Origin: an uncultured Acetatifactor sp. | GTDB taxonomy: Bacteria; Bacillota; Clostridia; Lachnospirales; Lachnospiraceae | DNA length: 64,000 nucleotides | Assembly (NCBI GenBank): GCA_910586775.1 | Contig: CAJUJN010000014.1 | Coordinates: forward strand, 1-64,000 | Direction: 5' to 3' | Shown here: positions 25,685-35,033 of the stretch, in pieces | Layout: each line of letters opens with the position of its first letter | Numbering within the stretch: the stretch's first letter is position 1 | Program-made: the position numbers and the translations under genes | The notes under the pieces: generated by a model | What the model saw: only the letters and a program-made list of their open reading frames with translations | Databases searched by the model: none | Told to the model about the DNA's origin: nothing

Positions 25685-27586
25685 CTACGCATAATACTGC
25701 GCCTGGGCGTCCCACAGCCTCCGGTAAAGCCCCTTTGCCGCCAGAAGCTCCTCATGGCTGCCCTGTTCCGCAATCCTGCCCTCCTCGAAAACCAGTATCC
25801 TGTGACAGAAATGACAGCTGGAAAGCCTGTGGGAAATATAAATTGCGCCTTTGTCCCTGGTAAAGCGGTTCATCCTCTGATAGATATCCGCCTCCGCCAC
25901 CGGGTCCAGAGCCGCAGTGGGCTCATCCAATACCACATAGGGCGCATCCTTGTACAGGCATCGGGCAATGGCCACCTTCTGGGACTCCCCGCCGGACAGC
26001 TCCACCCCATCCTCGGAAAACCGCTTGAACAGCTGCGTGTCCAGTCCGTCCGCCAAAGTACTCAGCCGCTCTCCAAAGCCTGCGTTTTCCAGGGCTTCCT
26101 TTACCCTCTCTCCGTCATATTCGCTCTCCGCCGCCACATTTTCTCCCAGTTTAAAGTCAAAGATCTGATAATCCTGGAACACCGTGGAAAAGAAGGACAG
26201 ATATTCCTGGTACTGGTATTTCCGGATGTCCACGCCGTTGAGCAGAATCTCTCCCTCCTGGGGATCACAGAGCCTGCACAGAAGCTTGATAAAGGTGGTC
26301 TTGCCGGAGCCGTTGCGGCCCACAATGGCAATCTTCTCTCCCTTGCGGAAGCGGCAGCTGATGCCGGAGAGACTGGGACCCGGAGCTCCCGGATAGGCAA
26401 AGGTCACGTTCCGGAATTCGAATTCGTAGTTGTCCCGGATTTCCTGTGTTACCGGCAGGGTTCCCTCCGCCGTGGCATTGGGCATATCCAGATACCGGAA
26501 ATACACCTCCACATACTCCAGGTTCTGCAGAAAATCCCTGACAGTATCGCAGAGTCTGGTGACGCCGTCTCCCAATTGAGTCACCATCCCTGTATATTTC
26601 AGAATGCTGCCTACACCGAAGGCTCCGAATATGGCCTTTGCCCCCACAAACAGATACACAAGCAGGTCAAAACATCTGGAAATCAGGATGGAGTAAAAAG
26701 TTTTCCTTCTCTCATATCGAAAAGCAGGCTCGATCTCCCGGAGATATTCCCCGCCCAGCGCCCGAAGCTTCCCGGAGATCTGTTTCTTTGCATGAAACAT
26801 GCGGATATCTTTCCCGTTCCGATACTTGCTAAAACAGCTGTCCATCAGGTACATCATCCGGTTTATGGGTTTTTCCGATGTTTCATTTGTTTTAAAATAG
26901 TATTTTTGTATACGAAAAGACGTATAAATGCTGTAAATAATGGAAAAGGACAGCAATACGAGAAACAGCACAGACACTGCCCAGTGATTCAGAAGAGCGG
27001 CTGTCCGGTCCTCCCCCACTGCCTTTGCCCGGAAAAATTCCGCCACCAGGGCAATGGAAATGCCGATGGTCACCAGGGCCTGGAACACCCCTCTCACCTG
27101 TCCCACCAAAGCCAGAACGCCCCTGCCGTAATGCCATCTGGTAATCCTCTGCTTTGTCTCGTTAATCCTGGGGTCCGCGCTCATGGCGTAGTCCATCTTC
27201 CAGGCTTTCTCCGCCACCGCCCTCTCAATGTGTTTCAGCACCGTATACTGCAGCACATCCAGAAGCTGCCCCCCGAAATCCATCATTCTTCTGCCCAGGA
27301 AGTTCAGTCCCACCAACAGCAGCGCCATCCGGAACAAATGAGACATGCTTCTGCCCGGGTCCGCCAGTTCCGTGAGAATCCCGGCGGAAAGCAGGATGCC
27401 GATGTAGGGATAGGCAGCCTCCATCACTGCCTGCAGCAATGCCAACGGGAAAATGCCCGGAGATTCTTTTGCCAAGTAGACAATGGCCCGTTTCATCTGC
27501 TTTGACGCTGCCCCTGCTTTTTCCGCTGCAGATGCTTCCGTTTCCTGGGCCTGCCGTTTTGCCGCCTTTTTATCTGCCTTGCTCAT
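25685..27586 (-). CDS. ABC exporter half-transporter B (membrane + ATPase)
   Basis: 633 residues. An N-terminal charged stretch of about 30 residues precedes six membrane helices (50-330). The ATPase has Walker A GRNGSGKTT, signature LSGGESQK, Walker B PYVVLDEPTAALD and the switch His in ISHRLS. Its start overlaps the preceding ABC gene by 4 bp, so the two halves should form a heterodimer. Exporters of this type move peptides, lipids or drugs outward; the substrate is unknown. Confidence 0.9.
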   Translation of the reverse strand: MSKADKKAAKRQAQETEASAAEKAGAASKQMKRAIVYLAKESPGIFPLALLQAVMEAAYPYIGILLSAGILTELADPGRSMSHLFRMALLLVGLNFLGRRMMDFGGQLLDVLQYTVLKHIERAVAEKAWKMDYAMSADPRINETKQRITRWHYGRGVLALVGQVRGVFQALVTIGISIALVAEFFRAKAVGEDRTAALLNHWAVSVLFLVLLSFSIIYSIYTSFRIQKYYFKTNETSEKPINRMMYLMDSCFSKYRNGKDIRMFHAKKQISGKLRALGGEYLREIEPAFRYERRKTFYSILISRCFDLLVYLFVGAKAIFGAFGVGSILKYTGMVTQLGDGVTRLCDTVRDFLQNLEYVEVYFRYLDMPNATAEGTLPVTQEIRDNYEFEFRNVTFAYPGAPGPSLSGISCRFRKGEKIAIVGRNGSGKTTFIKLLCRLCDPQEGEILLNGVDIRKYQYQEYLSFFSTVFQDYQIFDFKLGENVAAESEYDGERVKEALENAGFGERLSTLADGLDTQLFKRFSEDGVELSGGESQKVAIARCLYKDAPYVVLDEPTAALDPVAEADIYQRMNRFTRDKGAIYISHRLSSCHFCHRILVFEEGRIAEQGSHEELLAAKGLYRRLWDAQAQYYA

Positions 27587-29601
27587 ATTTCCCTCTCCAC
27601 CTCCTCGCCTTCCAGTCCTGCTTCCTTCTGGGCTTCCTTTTTCTGATAGTATTTACTCTGCAGCCGGAACATCCAGGCATATTTCCCGTCTCTCTCCAAG
27701 AGCTCTTCATGGGTTCCGCTCTCTGCCACCCCTCCGTCCTCCATCAGCAGAATCCTGTCGCAGAAACGGGTGCTTGCCAGACGGTGGGAAATAAAAACCG
27801 TGGTCTTGTGCTCCGAAAACCGGCGGTATTTCTGGTACAGTTCGCTCTCCATCAGAGGGTCCAGCGCCGCCGTAGGCTCGTCCAGTACCAGTAAAGGCGC
27901 CTCCTTGTACAAGGCCCTGGCCAACATCAGCTTCTGCATCTCTCCTCCGGAAAAGTCCGCCGCATCCTCATAGCTCTCCTTGCCGAACATGGTTTTCAGG
28001 CCCTGGGGCAGCTTTTTGATCTTATCCTCCAGGTCCGCCATTTTCAGACATGCATCCATGTGCGTGCCGTGGTTCTCCTGGTCATTGTGCTGTTCCTGCC
28101 GCCGGCTCTGCGCATTATGCTGCTTTGGTTCTGCCCCGGCTTTCCTTCCTGCGGCTTTCTCTTCTCCCGAACCTTCCCCTGAATCAGGAGCCGTCCCCAG
28201 GGCCAGATTTTCCTCCAGAGACATGGGAAACAGCTCCGCATCCTGGAACACTCCCGAAAAATACTTTAGCCAGCTGTCCTTGCTGTACCTGGAACGGTCT
28301 ACGCCGTCTATGAGGATTTTTCCCTCCGTAGGGTCATAAAAGCCGCAGAGCAGCTTGATAAAGGTTGTCTTTCCCGCGCCGTTCAACCCTACCAAAGCCA
28401 GGTTTTCCCCCGGCTTCAGCGTCAGGTTCAGGTCTTTGAGAACAGGTGTTTGGGAGCCGTCATACCGAAAGGTTACATGTTCAAAGGAAATCTCCGGAAC
28501 ATGCCCTGCCGCCAACACAAGCCCTTCCTTCTCCTTCTCTCTGCCCCGCTGCAGTTTATCAAAAAAATGCCTCTGCTCTTCCACATAGGAAGCTTTCTCG
28601 TGAAGCTGCCGTATCGCCTGGACAATGGAGCCGCACCAGCCTGCAAAACCTCTGACCACCCCAATATAAAGCACGAATCCCGCCGCATCCAGACGGCCCT
28701 CACAGACCAGGTAAATCAGGTACAGATAGGCCGCGCCCTCCCAGACCATCTGGCTGAAACCGTTGACCGCGCTCACCAGAAAATAATTTCCCTGCTGCCG
28801 CACGGTATAATGAAGCCGCTGCTTCAGCTCCCGGTTGAACATCTTCCGAAGCCAGGGAGGCATCCAATACAGGTGGACATCCTTGGAAGCCTCATAGGTA
28901 CTGGTACTCCTGGACAGATAGACCATTTTGTAATCCAAAGTGATCCACTTATGACGGTTCCTGGCATCCCACTTATTGCACCGTATTCCCACCACATAAT
29001 TCAGCGCCGTCCCTGCAATGACCAACAGCAGAATCCAGAGAGACAGCCCGGAAAGCATTCCCGTATAAAGGATCATCCCCACCACTGCCGTCAGCACGGC
29101 GGCAAATGCTTCCAGAAATCCGGTGTTATAGTCCCTGCTCCACATATGACGGTCCACCAACTGCCAGATTTCCTCCGGAAAATCCGCCCGTTCAATATTA
29201 TCGTAATTCGTCTCCAGAGCCAGATCCGCAGCCTGCAGGGCCTGCCTCTGTCCTATCCGGCTGCCGAGAATCCCCTTTGTCCGCTCCAGCCAGTTGCTCA
29301 AAAGGTACAGGCATACCAGTCCCCCTCCCAGTACGGCAAGGTCTCCCAGTATGCTTCTTACGCTCCCACCCTCCGTGATATCCGCCACAAGTACCGAAGG
29401 CATGTATACGCCAAGCAGGGAGATTCCTACGGCCACCCCGCACCCCGCCAGATACAGCCAGACAAATCCGGGGGACTCCCGGTAGAGCGTCCGCATCCAG
29501 TACAACAGGTTTTCCGGGACAGTGCGTTTCTTTTCCTCCGGCTGCTGCCCACCGGACTGATCTGCCTGACCGGCTTCCTCCGTTTCCTGCTTCTTTTTCA
29601 T
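27583..29601 (-). CDS. ABC exporter half-transporter A with hydrophilic insert
   Basis: 672 residues. A charged N-terminus is followed by six membrane helices and an ATPase with GLNGAGKTT, FSGGEMQK and LLVLDEPTAALD. Between the Q-loop and the signature there is an extra hydrophilic stretch of about 50 residues rich in Gly, Glu, Gln, His and Asn (for example SGEGSGEEKAAGRK and QEQHNDQENHGTH), absent in the partner. It forms a two-gene operon with the next gene (4-bp overlap). The insert may be a species-specific loop. Confidence 0.9.
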   Translation of the reverse strand: MKKKQETEEAGQADQSGGQQPEEKKRTVPENLLYWMRTLYRESPGFVWLYLAGCGVAVGISLLGVYMPSVLVADITEGGSVRSILGDLAVLGGGLVCLYLLSNWLERTKGILGSRIGQRQALQAADLALETNYDNIERADFPEEIWQLVDRHMWSRDYNTGFLEAFAAVLTAVVGMILYTGMLSGLSLWILLLVIAGTALNYVVGIRCNKWDARNRHKWITLDYKMVYLSRSTSTYEASKDVHLYWMPPWLRKMFNRELKQRLHYTVRQQGNYFLVSAVNGFSQMVWEGAAYLYLIYLVCEGRLDAAGFVLYIGVVRGFAGWCGSIVQAIRQLHEKASYVEEQRHFFDKLQRGREKEKEGLVLAAGHVPEISFEHVTFRYDGSQTPVLKDLNLTLKPGENLALVGLNGAGKTTFIKLLCGFYDPTEGKILIDGVDRSRYSKDSWLKYFSGVFQDAELFPMSLEENLALGTAPDSGEGSGEEKAAGRKAGAEPKQHNAQSRRQEQHNDQENHGTHMDACLKMADLEDKIKKLPQGLKTMFGKESYEDAADFSGGEMQKLMLARALYKEAPLLVLDEPTAALDPLMESELYQKYRRFSEHKTTVFISHRLASTRFCDRILLMEDGGVAESGTHEELLERDGKYAWMFRLQSKYYQKKEAQKEAGLEGEEVEREI

Positions 29602-29747
29602 TATCCTTTACCTCTCTGATGATTCTTTTGTTAGGTTATTTTATCAAGTGTTCCTATTCCGGTCAAGGCGCTCTGCCCCAAAGGCAGGCTTTACAGCCTG
29701 AAAGGTGTTACCACAGGGCGCCAGATTTGCTTTTTTGCAGGCATTTT

Positions 29748-30629
29748 TCATACACACCGCAGCGCCTGGCTTAAACCGACGGGAATCCCCCTGGGTCCTC
29801 TCACTGCAAAAATCCCGTATTCGCTTTTCAGAAGCCCGAAGGGAAACTGTTCCGGCAGATACCTTTTCAGGAGCCGTATTTTCATCATGGAAGTAATCGT
29901 CAGATTTTCATCCTGATAGCGGCAGGGAATATCGGTTTCCGTAACCTTACACTGATACAGAATTGCGGACACCGGCGCCGCCATATAGAGATACACCGTG
30001 TCTCCCGTCCGGATACCGGCGCCCTGTTTCCAGTCAATCACTTCCGCCTGCTGAAAGGCAGCTTCCACATCATAAAACTTTGGGTTGGCGGGGACAAGCC
30101 ATTCCTTGGGCGGCCGGATTTTCTGCTTCTTTTTCCCGGACGCGGTTGTCTCGTAGCTTGCGTCAAGCATGCCGCAGATCTCCCCAAAGGGAACCGTGCC
30201 GTCCAGGAGGATTGTAATCCACTTCTCCTTATTCATATGATATCCCGGAAAATAACCCGCCTGTGTAATCAGCATGTCGTGAAACATCTGATCCCTGGTC
30301 TTCACATTGAGGGCGCAGACTTTTCCCTTCCCGGAAAGTCCCAGTTTCGCCCTGTCCACCTCCATCACAAGACCGTACCACTTCTGATTGTCCTCATGGC
30401 GGAGTACCGCGCTTTCCGGGTCCCCCTTCCAGGGATAATCCGGTTTGGTTTTATAGGCTTTTTGCACATACTGAAGCAGCGCGGTTCTGTAAGAGCCGTC
30501 CTTTAATGCGTCTTTGCCGCTCTCTTTCGAATTTTCGCTGTTTTCCAAGTTTTCGTCATTGTCTGAATGGTTGTTATTGTCTGAATTGTTGTTATTGTCT
30601 GAAATTTTGCTGCTTTTCTGTTCCGACAT
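29748..30629 (-). CDS. MmcQ/YjbR-like protein with C-terminal EVE/PUA-like region
   Basis: About 293 residues from the ATG at 30629. The first 40 residues are low-complexity Asn/Asp/Ser/Glu repeats encoded by a short tandem repeat. Residues of about 45-165 resemble the MmcQ/YjbR (DUF419) fold: RDQMFHDMLITQAGYFPGYH and KEKWITILLDG. The C-terminal 110 residues (DWKQGAGIRTGDTVYLYMAAP, then YQCKVTETDIP) resemble EVE/PUA-like domains, which bind modified bases in DNA or RNA. It follows the DUF2791 ATPase on the same strand after 95 bases. A nucleic-acid defence or repair role is inferred. Confidence 0.65.
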   Translation of the reverse strand: MSEQKSSKISDNNNNSDNNNHSDNDENLENSENSKESGKDALKDGSYRTALLQYVQKAYKTKPDYPWKGDPESAVLRHEDNQKWYGLVMEVDRAKLGLSGKGKVCALNVKTRDQMFHDMLITQAGYFPGYHMNKEKWITILLDGTVPFGEICGMLDASYETTASGKKKQKIRPPKEWLVPANPKFYDVEAAFQQAEVIDWKQGAGIRTGDTVYLYMAAPVSAILYQCKVTETDIPCRYQDENLTITSMMKIRLLKRYLPEQFPFGLLKSEYGIFAVRGPRGIPVGLSQALRCV

Positions 30630-30724
30630 TTTCCCACATCTCCCCTGTTCTCCCTGTGTACCGAAATTCCTTTCAGCAGACTGTTTCATCCTTCCAACCT
30701 GGAGCCCAAATGCCCAATCTGCCC

Positions 30725-32041
30725 TTAAATCTCAAACTCCCGGAATTCATCCGCCACTTCCTCTCCGGCAAGCCCGCCTTTGGCCATCTCGAAGCTGTTG
30801 TCCCCCAAAATTTCCGCCACGCTCTTTTCCGGATTCTGATGAAGTATGTTCACCAACTCGATAAAATCCCGGATAATCTCCCTGGGGGTGATATGGCTTT
30901 CCGCCCCTACCCGGTTGTATTCCACAGTGAGGAAATACACAAGATCCTCATGGGTCAGAACCGGTTCATATTTATAGAGTCCCGCATGAATGTCCCGCAG
31001 CTTTTCCACCAGGACATACATCTCCTCCTGATTCAGCATCTGCAGCCGGATAATGGGCGCTGAAAAATCCCGCACCTCCCCGGTGGCAAAATGCCCCTCC
31101 GCCAGACGGGAGCGCAGGGCTTCGTAGCTGAAGACCCCCTTATATTTGTCCTCAATGCACTGGGGCGTGCCTCCCATGAGAAAGCCGATGTGCCTGGCCT
31201 TGCCCTGGAGCACATCGTTATACATGGTAAGGATTTTTTCATAATTGTTTGCCCGTGTGATTGAGTTCGGTATCTTGAATATATTCACCAGCTCGTCGAT
31301 AATCACAAGCAGCCCCTTATAGCCTGCCCCCGCCAGAAACGCGGCGAAAAGCTTCAGGAAATCATACCAGGTCTCATCGTTTACAATGAAGTTAATCCCC
31401 AGGTCTTCCCTGGCTTCTTTCCGGGAAGGATATTCTCCCCGAAACCACCGCAGCACATTGGATTTCAGGGCAGCGTCGTCCTCCTTGTAGGCCTTCCAGT
31501 AAAGTGCCACCGCCCTGGCAAACTCGAAACCGTTCACCATACCTTCCAGGGAACCGGCCACCTCATAAATCTGCCTTTCCACCTCTGCCTCGAATTCCGC
31601 CCCTTCCAGAGCCGTAGTGGTCTTCACCGTCATCTGGATTCCGGATATCCATTTTTCCAAGATCAACGGCAGCGCACCGCCGTCGGGCTTTGCCTTGGTG
31701 GAAAGGTTCTGAATCAGTTCCTTATAGGTGGCAAGCCCCTGGCCCCTGGTCCCTGCAAAACGCCGCTCCGGTGAAAGATCCGCATCCACCACCGCAAAGC
31801 CCCTGGCGGCGGCATGGTTCCGGATGGTCTGCAGCAGGAAGCTTTTGCCGCTGCCGTATTTACCCACAATAAAGCGAACGGACGCGCCGCCCTCCTCAAT
31901 CATATCGATATCATGCAGTATGGCCGAAATTTCCCGGGCGCGGCCCACCGTGATGTATTCCAGCCCCGCCCTGGGCACCACACCGCCTTTCAGGGCATTG
32001 ATTAAAACATTTGCAATTCTCGCAGGTACCTGTCTGTCCAT
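30725..32041 (-). CDS. BREX-type P-loop ATPase (DUF2791, BrxD-like)
   Basis: 438 residues with GAGGAAGG just before the ATG. Walker A is GKYGSGKS (60-67) and Walker B is LLVIIDELVNI near 250. The overall pattern matches DUF2791 ATPases, such as BrxD of type 2 BREX and ATPases of TerB/helicase defence operons. Usual neighbours (methylase, PglZ, BrxL, Lhr-type helicase) are absent. The only co-directional partner is the YjbR/EVE-like gene downstream and the XRE gene upstream. It is either an orphan or a minimal system. Confidence 0.8.
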   Translation of the reverse strand: MDRQVPARIANVLINALKGGVVPRAGLEYITVGRAREISAILHDIDMIEEGGASVRFIVGKYGSGKSFLLQTIRNHAAARGFAVVDADLSPERRFAGTRGQGLATYKELIQNLSTKAKPDGGALPLILEKWISGIQMTVKTTTALEGAEFEAEVERQIYEVAGSLEGMVNGFEFARAVALYWKAYKEDDAALKSNVLRWFRGEYPSRKEAREDLGINFIVNDETWYDFLKLFAAFLAGAGYKGLLVIIDELVNIFKIPNSITRANNYEKILTMYNDVLQGKARHIGFLMGGTPQCIEDKYKGVFSYEALRSRLAEGHFATGEVRDFSAPIIRLQMLNQEEMYVLVEKLRDIHAGLYKYEPVLTHEDLVYFLTVEYNRVGAESHITPREIIRDFIELVNILHQNPEKSVAEILGDNSFEMAKGGLAGEEVADEFREFEI

Positions 32042-32152
32042 ATGGCCTTCCTCACTTCTTAGAACCGAATTCTGCCAAAGAGCTGTCCTGCATGTCAGCA
32101 GCCTTTGTCACATCAGTCGCTCCTTCTATTATACAGTCAGGCAGAGACACAA

Positions 32153-32593
32153 TCAATACCTGAGTACATGATAAATTACATAAATCCACCCCAATATCCC
32201 ATGCACTATGGCAAGTGCGATGGAGGAGTATGTCTGGTAGGAAACTACCATGGCCAACGCCGCGCCAAATCCGATCCCTTTTTTCATTGAATCCATTTTC
32301 CAGTTCACTTTTTTGATATCCTCCTTTATTTCGGCCAGTTTCACCATTGTTTCTTCCGCCTTTTCCTGGTATTCTTCACCCGGAATCCGTTCTCCCCTGA
32401 GCAGTTCATTGACATTGATTCCAAGAGCCTCGCAAAGCGGCACCATAGACGAAGCTTCCGGCAGTCCCCTGCCGGTTTCCCATTTTGATACTGCTTTGTC
32501 GCTGACGCCAACCAAATCCGCCAGCTGTCGCTGTGTGAGATTCTTTTCTCTGCGGCATATGCCAATAAATTGTCCGATTTTTACCTGATCCAT
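32153..32593 (-). CDS. XRE-family regulator with C-terminal membrane helices
   Basis: 146 residues. A Cro/CI helix-turn-helix occupies residues 8-62 (LTQRQLADLVGVSDKAVSKWE), followed by a coiled helix and two hydrophobic segments near 105-145 (FGAALAMVVSYQTYSSIALA, HGILGWIYVIYHVL). This HTH-plus-membrane layout is common in Clostridia. It starts with the 65-bp leader repeat (copy B) right before its ribosome site. A 111-base gap separates it from the DUF2791 gene, which it might control. Confidence 0.85.
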   Translation of the reverse strand: MDQVKIGQFIGICRREKNLTQRQLADLVGVSDKAVSKWETGRGLPEASSMVPLCEALGINVNELLRGERIPGEEYQEKAEETMVKLAEIKEDIKKVNWKMDSMKKGIGFGAALAMVVSYQTYSSIALAIVHGILGWIYVIYHVLRY

Positions 32594-32601
32594 CTCTTTT
32601 C

Positions 32602-32666
32602 CCTCCTAATATAGTCGCTGCGCGACGGCACTAAAGGGTAAAGTCGCTTCGACGCACCTGTAATGA
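32602..32666 (-). repeat. 65-bp leader repeat, copy B
   Basis: This is 62/65 identical to copy A at 14021-14085. Here too the block ends with AGGAGG, eight bases before the start codon of the XRE gene. Further upstream a 9-bp inverted repeat AACTTTTAT/ATAAAAGTT is present that copy A lacks. Confidence 0.85.
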
Positions 32667-32965
32667 GCGAAACTTTTATTCGAAAGGACACTCATAAAAG
32701 TTCCTCTCGTGCGCCTTTGCGGCTTTACTGTCCTGCAGAAATTATTTTTCAAAAGCACTGACATTTCTTAGCCGGACTGTTGACGCCAGTATACGGAATC
32801 TCCCTCCGAAACACAACCCACGCTCCGTAGACTTTGCGTAGAATCCCCAAAAAAGCATGCTTCATCCTTTGAAAAACGGTTCTGGATCGAATCGGGAAAT
32901 ATCAGGAGAATTATTTCAGATAGGCAGAAGACAACCGGGCAGACTTATACTGGTCGTGAACCGGA

Positions 32966-33069
32966 TTATACTGCAGACCGCCAGGATTTACAGTGGTGTC
33001 CCCAGGAAAGTACTTGGCTGGCGGTCTGCAGTCGGGTTGCACTGCAAATTTAACCGGTGCGCAGTATAA
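32966..33069. repeat. Nested inverted-repeat element
   Basis: The outer arms TTATACTGC/GCAGTATAA (32966-32974, 33061-33069) and inner arms CTGCAGACCGCCAG/CTGGCGGTCTGCAG (32971-32984, 33018-33031) are perfect. The 104-base element could fold into a long hairpin and looks like a small MITE-like sequence, although no target duplication was identified. It sits in the 870-base region before the XRE gene. Confidence 0.65.
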
Positions 33070-33286
33070 AATGTCCCTTGACAGGCCGTTTCCGGAGCCG
33101 AAAGCTTAAGAACCGCAATAACTTCTTCGCCATCCATATCCCCGGTTTCCACAAAGCCAAAAGAATGATAAAGCTTCTTCGCAATTTCGTTATCCGGTTC
33201 ATAAGACAGCGTCCATAATCTCCCGCTGCCCGTCTGCTCTTTCAGGCCGAAACAACCCTTTTTGCTTCGGCCTCAGTTACAAACAT
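33070..33286 (-). pseudogene. GNAT acetyltransferase C-terminal fragment
   Basis: On the minus strand one frame reads SYEPDNEIAKKLYHSFGFVE, then TGDMDGEEVIAVLKL, which is a clear GNAT (PaiA-like) C-terminus. The catalytic N-terminal core is missing. A short start (MFVTEAEAKRVVSA) after a TATAAT-like box lies in a different frame. So an in-frame enzyme no longer exists. The fragment ends at the inverted-repeat element at 33069, which may have caused the break. Confidence 0.7.
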
Positions 33287-33469
33287 CCGTTCTATTATAG
33301 CAAATATCCGTGAATCATACAACACCCAAATGTAATATTTCAAAATTTTCTGCCTGCCCGCCGCCCCGCCCCTGCGCCGCTTCAGCGGCAAACTTCGGTG
33401 TGAGAAGCCGCAATTTGTGCAACAGCTGATGATCAGAGGCAGCAGTTCAGGGATGGTCTCAGAAAACCG
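33287..33469. other. Non-coding stretch with hairpin repeat
   Basis: No gene seen. The word TGCGCCGCTTCAGCGGCAAA starts at 33373; a nearly identical copy is at 36715, and both form a GCCGCT/AGCGGC hairpin. Confidence 0.4.
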
Positions 33470-34201
33470 TCACAGTCCCTCCATCCACTCCGCTATCCCA
33501 TTGTCCCGAAAAAAGGTTACCTGCTCCTCCTTCCACAGATATCCCCTCCACAGATAAATGTATCCGTCCTTTATCCGCAGGTTCAGGACATAATGATGTC
33601 CGTACCTTTCCGGAAAATCCAACCGCACACTATCCGCTCCCACGAAATCCCCCTCCGCCTTATACCAGGCCATGCAGGCTTCCGCTTCCGCCGGGTCCGT
33701 TATCTGCTCCAGACTCCTGCACAATTCCAGAAGCGTCCGGTATTCTTCCTCCCGCAAAACCCCTGACTCCTGGTTTTTCAGTCCCAACGCCTCTCCGTCC
33801 TGCCAGACCGCCGCACTTTCCGGCTCCGCCTTCCACAACGAGGACACAATGAGGCTGCTGTGGAGACGGTAGAGCGCCGGAGCCCCCAGGACAACCGCCA
33901 GACCTGCCGCCAGGAGGCACAGCTTATACTTCACCGGTTTCTTTTTGAAAAACAGCACTGCTTCCCCCAGTACAACCAGCAAACCCGCCGCAATCATGGT
34001 CCGCCCATATCCTAAAGGCACATTGAGATTGGTCATCCATGGGTCTGCCATCCCCCAAAGCCATTCATCGAGTCGGTAATCCATCATTCCCCCTGCCACA
34101 TAGGCTATCATCCCCGCAAAGAGCCAGAAAATAACCCAGTCCTTCCTGCCGCTGATCCGCAGCCTTTCCAAACGGAAACCTCTTTTTATCATGCCTTTCA
34201 T
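33470..34201 (-). CDS. Hypothetical membrane protein
   Basis: 243 residues with three or four hydrophobic segments in the first 115 residues (WVIFWLFAGMIAYVAGGMM, GRTMIAAGLLVVLGEAVLFF, LLAAGLAVVLGAPALY), then a soluble C-terminal domain. It is last in an operon with an ECF sigma factor and another membrane protein, starting 13 bases after it. A role as an anti-sigma-associated sensor is inferred only from position. No family recognised. Confidence 0.7.
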   Translation of the reverse strand: MKGMIKRGFRLERLRISGRKDWVIFWLFAGMIAYVAGGMMDYRLDEWLWGMADPWMTNLNVPLGYGRTMIAAGLLVVLGEAVLFFKKKPVKYKLCLLAAGLAVVLGAPALYRLHSSLIVSSLWKAEPESAAVWQDGEALGLKNQESGVLREEEYRTLLELCRSLEQITDPAEAEACMAWYKAEGDFVGADSVRLDFPERYGHHYVLNLRIKDGYIYLWRGYLWKEEQVTFFRDNGIAEWMEGL

Positions 34202-34214
34202 TCCCTCACCTCCT

Positions 34215-35033
34215 CTATCTGTTCCTGGAATTACTCTCTATTTCATCTTTTACATACCGAACAAATTCTTCCGAAATATGATACACCTTTCCCTGCTCCG
34301 TTACCACATACTGCTTCTCGTAATGAATCCGGTACAAACCATATCGCATTCCACCGTCAAAATAGATGCCCAGGGGCAATTCCCCGTTTCTGTCCCGAAC
34401 CACATCCCCAGGGGCAAACCCCTGATAAAAATCCTCCTCCGTAAGTTCCGGAATCCCGTATTTTCCGCTGAACCCGGAGCCGTCCTCTCTGTAAAAGAAG
34501 AAATCCTCAATCTTGCCGAACTTCTCATTTGCCGCTTCCGCCCCGGCATTGAACCCGAATGCCGCCCCGATCACCAGTAAAATCACCATGCACCAGCACC
34601 CGGCAAACTTCAGAAAACGCTGCAGGGTAAACACCCGCTTGTCTCCTGTAAAATAGCCCAGAGAACCATACAGGGCCCCGCCGATAAGCACGGTTGTCAG
34701 CGGTTCCGCCAGCAGGTTCGCCACATAGCTGTAGGGAAAAATCATATTCCAGGTCCATCCCCTCATGTCCGGAGGAATCGGGTTCTGTACAGGAAGCACC
34801 GACTGATAGATGGCCTCCATTATTTTATAGGGCACCGCAGTAATCAGTTTTGTGGGAAAAAAAGTGTCTCTCACATAAGTGTCACTGTAAAATCCCATAA
34901 ACAATCCCACCAGGGTAAACACTGCGATCCGAAAACTCCCCGCCTTAAATTTGAAAATACGCTCTTTTAATTTCCGGTCATCTCCCTGGTAAGTCACCCC
35001 TGGAATCCGGATCCTGTCTTTCATCTCCTCCAT
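34215..35033 (-). CDS. Hypothetical membrane protein, sigma-operon partner
   Basis: 272 residues. The N-terminal 35 residues are charged, followed by three or four membrane segments (FRIAVFTLVGLFMGFY, TTVLIGGALYGSLGYF, CWCMVILLVIGAAFGF) and a C-terminal soluble region of about 100 residues with Tyr-rich strands. Its start overlaps the sigma gene by 13 bases. Membrane proteins coupled in this way to ECF factors are often anti-sigma factors, but no zinc anti-sigma motif is visible. Confidence 0.72.
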   Translation of the reverse strand: MEEMKDRIRIPGVTYQGDDRKLKERIFKFKAGSFRIAVFTLVGLFMGFYSDTYVRDTFFPTKLITAVPYKIMEAIYQSVLPVQNPIPPDMRGWTWNMIFPYSYVANLLAEPLTTVLIGGALYGSLGYFTGDKRVFTLQRFLKFAGCWCMVILLVIGAAFGFNAGAEAANEKFGKIEDFFFYREDGSGFSGKYGIPELTEEDFYQGFAPGDVVRDRNGELPLGIYFDGGMRYGLYRIHYEKQYVVTEQGKVYHISEEFVRYVKDEIESNSRNR

